DNA of 6,973 nt from contig JAMFST010000742.1 in assembly GCA_026225435.1 (NCBI GenBank), positions 1 to 6,973 of the forward strand. Direction: 5' to 3'. This stretch comes from Labilithrix luteola. Lineage in GTDB: Bacteria; Myxococcota_A; Polyangia; Polyangiales; Polyangiaceae. Position numbers and translations under genes: made by a program. Within the stretch, counting starts at the first letter, position 1; the number at the start of each line of letters is the position of its first letter. Below the pieces are notes generated by a model. That model had not been told where the DNA came from, did not search any database, and saw only the letters and a list, made by a program, of their open reading frames with translations. Of this stretch, positions 4,699-6,973 are shown one piece after another.

Positions 4699-6540
4699 AT
4701 GGCCACCCACGTGAGCACCCTCGGACGCGCGCACCTCGGCTTCGCCGACTCTGCCGACGTGACCCGCTTCGTCGAGACCCTCGAGCGTTACGAACGCGGG
4801 GAGATGGACGCCGACGCCTGGCGCGCCTTCCGCCTCGTGCAGGGCACCTACGGGCAGCGGCAGGAAGGGACGCTGGCGATGTTGCGGGCGAAGATCCCGC
4901 AAGGCATCCTCACCGCGCCGCAGCTCGAGGCGCTGGCCGACGTGTCGGACCGCTATTCGCGCGGCTTCGCCCACATCACCACGCGGCAGAACTTCCAGCT
5001 GCACTTCCTCGAGCTGTCCAACGTGGGCGCGGCGATGCAGGATCTCGCCGACGTCGGCATGACGACGCGCGAGGCCTGTGGCAACGCCGTGCGCACCATC
5101 ACCACCAGCGCGTCGGCCGGTGTCGCCGCGGACGAAGCCTTCGACGCCACCCCCTACGCGGACGCGCTCACCCGCTTCCTGCTCCGTCACCCGCTCGCCT
5201 CCGGGCTGCCGCGCAAGTTCAAGATCGCCTTCACGGGCGGAGGCAAGGACCACTCCTACGCGGCGGTCAACGACGTCGGCTGGCACGCGGCGCGCGAGAA
5301 CGGCGAGCCGGGCGGTCGCCGCGGCTTCCGCGTCACCGTCGGCGGCGGCACCGCGCTGTGGAGCCAGAACGGCAAGGAGCTCTTCGCCTTCCTCCCGGCC
5401 AACGACATCTTCTCCGTCGCCGAGGCGCTGCTCCGCGTCTTCAACGCCCGCGGCGATCGCGAGCACCGCAAGAAGAACCGGATGAAGTTCCTCATCAAGC
5501 AGATGGGGTGGGACGCGTTCAAGGCTGCCGTCCACGAGCAGCTGGAGATCGTCCGCGCCGACGGCCAGGTGCGCGCGCTCCCCTTCGATGCGGAGAGCCC
5601 ACCGGAAGAGACCGCGCCCCCGTCGCCGCCGGCGACGGCGGATCTGCGCGAGCTCGACGCGCTCCTCGCCAAGGACGCCCCGCGAGGCCCGGGCCTGGTG
5701 CCGTCCTTCCTCCCCACCATCGGCGATCCGCGCGGCGAGCGCTTCCTCCGTACGAATGTCCAGCCGCAGAAGCAGGCCGGCTACTCGGCGGTGACGGTCA
5801 CCGTCCCGCTGGGTGATCTGTCGAGCGGGCGCTTGCGGGCCATCGCCTGGATCGCGCTCGCCTTCGGCGACGGCCAGGTCCGCACGACGCCGGGGCAGAA
5901 CCTCCTCTTGCGCTGGGTGCGCACCGAGCGCGTCGCGGATCTCTACGCAGCGCTCAAGCGCGTCGGCCTCTCCGATCCGGATCCCGACTCGCTCGGCGAC
6001 GTCACCAGCTGCCCCGGGGCCGAGTCGTGCAAGCTCGCGGTCACGCAGTCACGTGGGCTCGCCCGCGTGCTCAACGAGAGCGTGCAGAACGAGCGCGCCC
6101 TGCTCGACAGCGCGCCGCTGGTGGTCAAGGTCAGCGGCTGTCCCAACGGCTGCGGCCTCCACCACGTGGCCGGCCTCGGCTTCCAGGGTGGTCTGCGCAA
6201 GATCGACGGTCGCCCGGTGCCGCAGTACCACGTGCTCGTCGGCGGCAGCGGCGGTGGCCCCAACGGCGAGGGCGCCCGCTTCGGCCGGCTCATCGCCAAG
6301 ATCCCCGCGCGCAAGGTGGCCGCGGCCACCCGCCGGCTCATCGCCCTGTACAAATCTCAGGGGGACGGCACCGAGTCGATGACCGATTTTCTCGCCCGCG
6401 CTCCCATGCCTACCCTCAAGGCGGCGGTGGCCGATCTCGAGAAGATGGACGAGAAGGACGCGACCGCAGACGACTTCATCGACCTCGGCGAGACGCAAGC
6501 CTTCGCGCCGGAGACGACCGAAGGAGAATGCGTGGCCTGA
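4699..6540 (+). CDS. Siroheme-[4Fe-4S] sulfite (or nitrite) reductase, ferredoxin-dependent type
   Basis: Six-electron reduction of sulfite to sulfide, the last step before cysteine synthesis. The 613-residue protein has the duplicated SNiRR architecture: a ferredoxin-like half-domain (about 45-110), a siroheme domain, a Pro/Ala-rich linker (about 299-312), a second half-domain (about 335-425) and the cluster domain. Cluster ligands are Cys438-x5-Cys444 (TSCPGAESC) and Cys481-x3-Cys485 (GCPNGC). Siroheme-binding basic residues are seen as Arg63, Arg96 (TTRQN), Arg132 (ACGNAVR), Lys173 and Lys175 (RKFKIAF). Their spacing matches that I recall for M. tuberculosis NirA/SirA, whose Tyr-Cys pair corresponds to Tyr51 and Cys127. 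No CysJ flavoprotein is encoded here, so ferredoxin is the likely donor. Neighbouring cysH/cysD/cysN favour sulfite over nitrite. ATG 4699 follows cobA by 37 bases with only a weak GGA site; an earlier in-frame ATG (4600) lies inside cobA and is unlikely. Confidence 0.92.
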   Translation: MATHVSTLGRAHLGFADSADVTRFVETLERYERGEMDADAWRAFRLVQGTYGQRQEGTLAMLRAKIPQGILTAPQLEALADVSDRYSRGFAHITTRQNFQLHFLELSNVGAAMQDLADVGMTTREACGNAVRTITTSASAGVAADEAFDATPYADALTRFLLRHPLASGLPRKFKIAFTGGGKDHSYAAVNDVGWHAARENGEPGGRRGFRVTVGGGTALWSQNGKELFAFLPANDIFSVAEALLRVFNARGDREHRKKNRMKFLIKQMGWDAFKAAVHEQLEIVRADGQVRALPFDAESPPEETAPPSPPATADLRELDALLAKDAPRGPGLVPSFLPTIGDPRGERFLRTNVQPQKQAGYSAVTVTVPLGDLSSGRLRAIAWIALAFGDGQVRTTPGQNLLLRWVRTERVADLYAALKRVGLSDPDPDSLGDVTSCPGAESCKLAVTQSRGLARVLNESVQNERALLDSAPLVVKVSGCPNGCGLHHVAGLGFQGGLRKIDGRPVPQYHVLVGGSGGGPNGEGARFGRLIAKIPARKVAAATRRLIALYKSQGDGTESMTDFLARAPMPTLKAAVADLEKMDEKDATADDFIDLGETQAFAPETTEGECVA

Positions 6541-6556
6541 GTCGCCTCGGAGGTGC

Positions 6557-6973
6557 TCAGGCCCGGACGCGCGCGACGGGGCGGCGGACGAGGCGGTCGA
6601 AGCGGAAGGACAGGAGCGCGGCGGCGATCACCAGCCCGAGGGTGAGACCCCACCAGAAGCCGACCGCGCCGTAGTGAAGACCGAAGCCGAGCACCAGCGA
6701 GAGCGGCAGCCCGACGACCCAGTAGGCGATGACCGCGAAGAGGAACGGCAGGCGCACGTCGCCGACGCCGCGTAGCGCGCCCAGCGCGACGGTCTGGAGG
6801 CCGTCGAAGAGCTGGAAGACGGCGGCGATGCGCAGGAGCGCGACGCCGAGCGCGATGACCTGGGGATCGGTCGTGAAGATGCCGATGAGAAAGCGCGGGA
6901 ACAGCGCGAAGCACGCCCCGCAGCAGGACATCCAGGCGACGCCCAGGCCCATCCCGAGCCGCCCCGCCTGCCC
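6557..6973 (-). CDS. MATE-family multidrug/Na+ antiporter, C-terminal part
   Basis: Inner-membrane efflux transporter of the MATE (NorM/DinF-like) family; the substrate cannot be told. Only the last 138 residues are in the window, and the 5' part lies beyond the right edge, so the Met codon at 6952 is internal. Four hydrophobic segments correspond to the last four of the usual twelve helices (visible residues about 7-32, 38-62, 72-93 and 98-120). Family-typical signs are a GQAGRLG loop at the edge, FQLFDGLQTVALGALRGVGD after the second helix start, and AVGFWWGLTLG in the last helix. The protein ends in a basic tail (FDRLVRRPVARVRA). It converges on the reductase gene with 16 bp between stops and is probably not part of the sulfur operon. 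Family identification rests on the DGLQ...GALRG.GD pattern and is confident. Confidence 0.88.
   Translation of the reverse strand, partial: GQAGRLGMGLGVAWMSCCGACFALFPRFLIGIFTTDPQVIALGVALLRIAAVFQLFDGLQTVALGALRGVGDVRLPFLFAVIAYWVVGLPLSLVLGFGLHYGAVGFWWGLTLGLVIAAALLSFRFDRLVRRPVARVRA

Noticed and set aside
3099..4718. Long minus-strand open frame of 539 codons opposite the siroheme genes
   Set aside because: Its translation is Arg/Gly/Ala-rich low-complexity text with no recognisable domain, and it is antisense to two confidently identified genes. Long spurious frames are expected at this G+C content.
4699..6540. Assimilatory nitrite reductase as the primary call
   Set aside because: Sequence family alone would allow it, but no nitrate or nitrite gene is near, and cysD, cysN and cysH surround it. 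Kept as an alternative only.
6539..6558. Imperfect hairpin between the reductase and MATE stops, possible bidirectional terminator
   Set aside because: Only about four plus three base pairs with an internal mismatch and no T-run on either strand; too weak to call an intrinsic terminator.

Overview
This window is a compact sulfur-assimilation locus from a high-GC bacterium (about 70% G+C by eye, strong G/C bias at third codon positions). A separate CysD/CysN ATP sulfurylase together with a ferredoxin-type siroheme reductase would fit a proteobacterial or myxobacterial (deltaproteobacterial-type) lineage. That placement is inference and of low confidence. No mobile element, RNA gene or CRISPR array was seen.

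Layout. On the minus strand, running leftward from about 2120, lie cysD (2120-1215) and cysN (from 1215 off the left edge), joined by a TGATG overlap. A 72-bp divergent intergenic region (2121-2192) separates them from a plus-strand operon: a small PQ-loop (SemiSWEET-like) membrane protein (2193-2576), cysH (2573-3316), a precorrin-2 dehydrogenase/sirohydrochlorin chelatase (3313-3891), a uroporphyrinogen-III methyltransferase (3888-4661) and a siroheme-[4Fe-4S] sulfite/nitrite reductase (4699-6540). The first four plus-strand genes are chained by 4-base ATGA/GTGA stop-start overlaps. A convergent MATE-family transporter gene (minus strand, 6973-6557) enters from the right edge and ends 16 bp from the reductase gene.

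How it works together. CysDN makes adenylyl sulfate (APS) from sulfate and ATP. CysH carries the Cys-Cys/CxxC iron-sulfur signature of APS reductases, so it should reduce APS directly to sulfite without an APS kinase step. The last gene reduces sulfite to sulfide using siroheme, which the two tetrapyrrole genes in the middle supply from uroporphyrinogen III. The window therefore encodes sulfate to sulfide plus synthesis of the required cofactor. The pathway is ordinary. The parts that deserve a second look are the PQ-loop membrane protein translationally coupled to cysH, with a charged residue in each helix and a possibly leaderless start; unusual residues in the uroporphyrinogen methyltransferase; and a conserved Tyr/Cys pair in the reductase.
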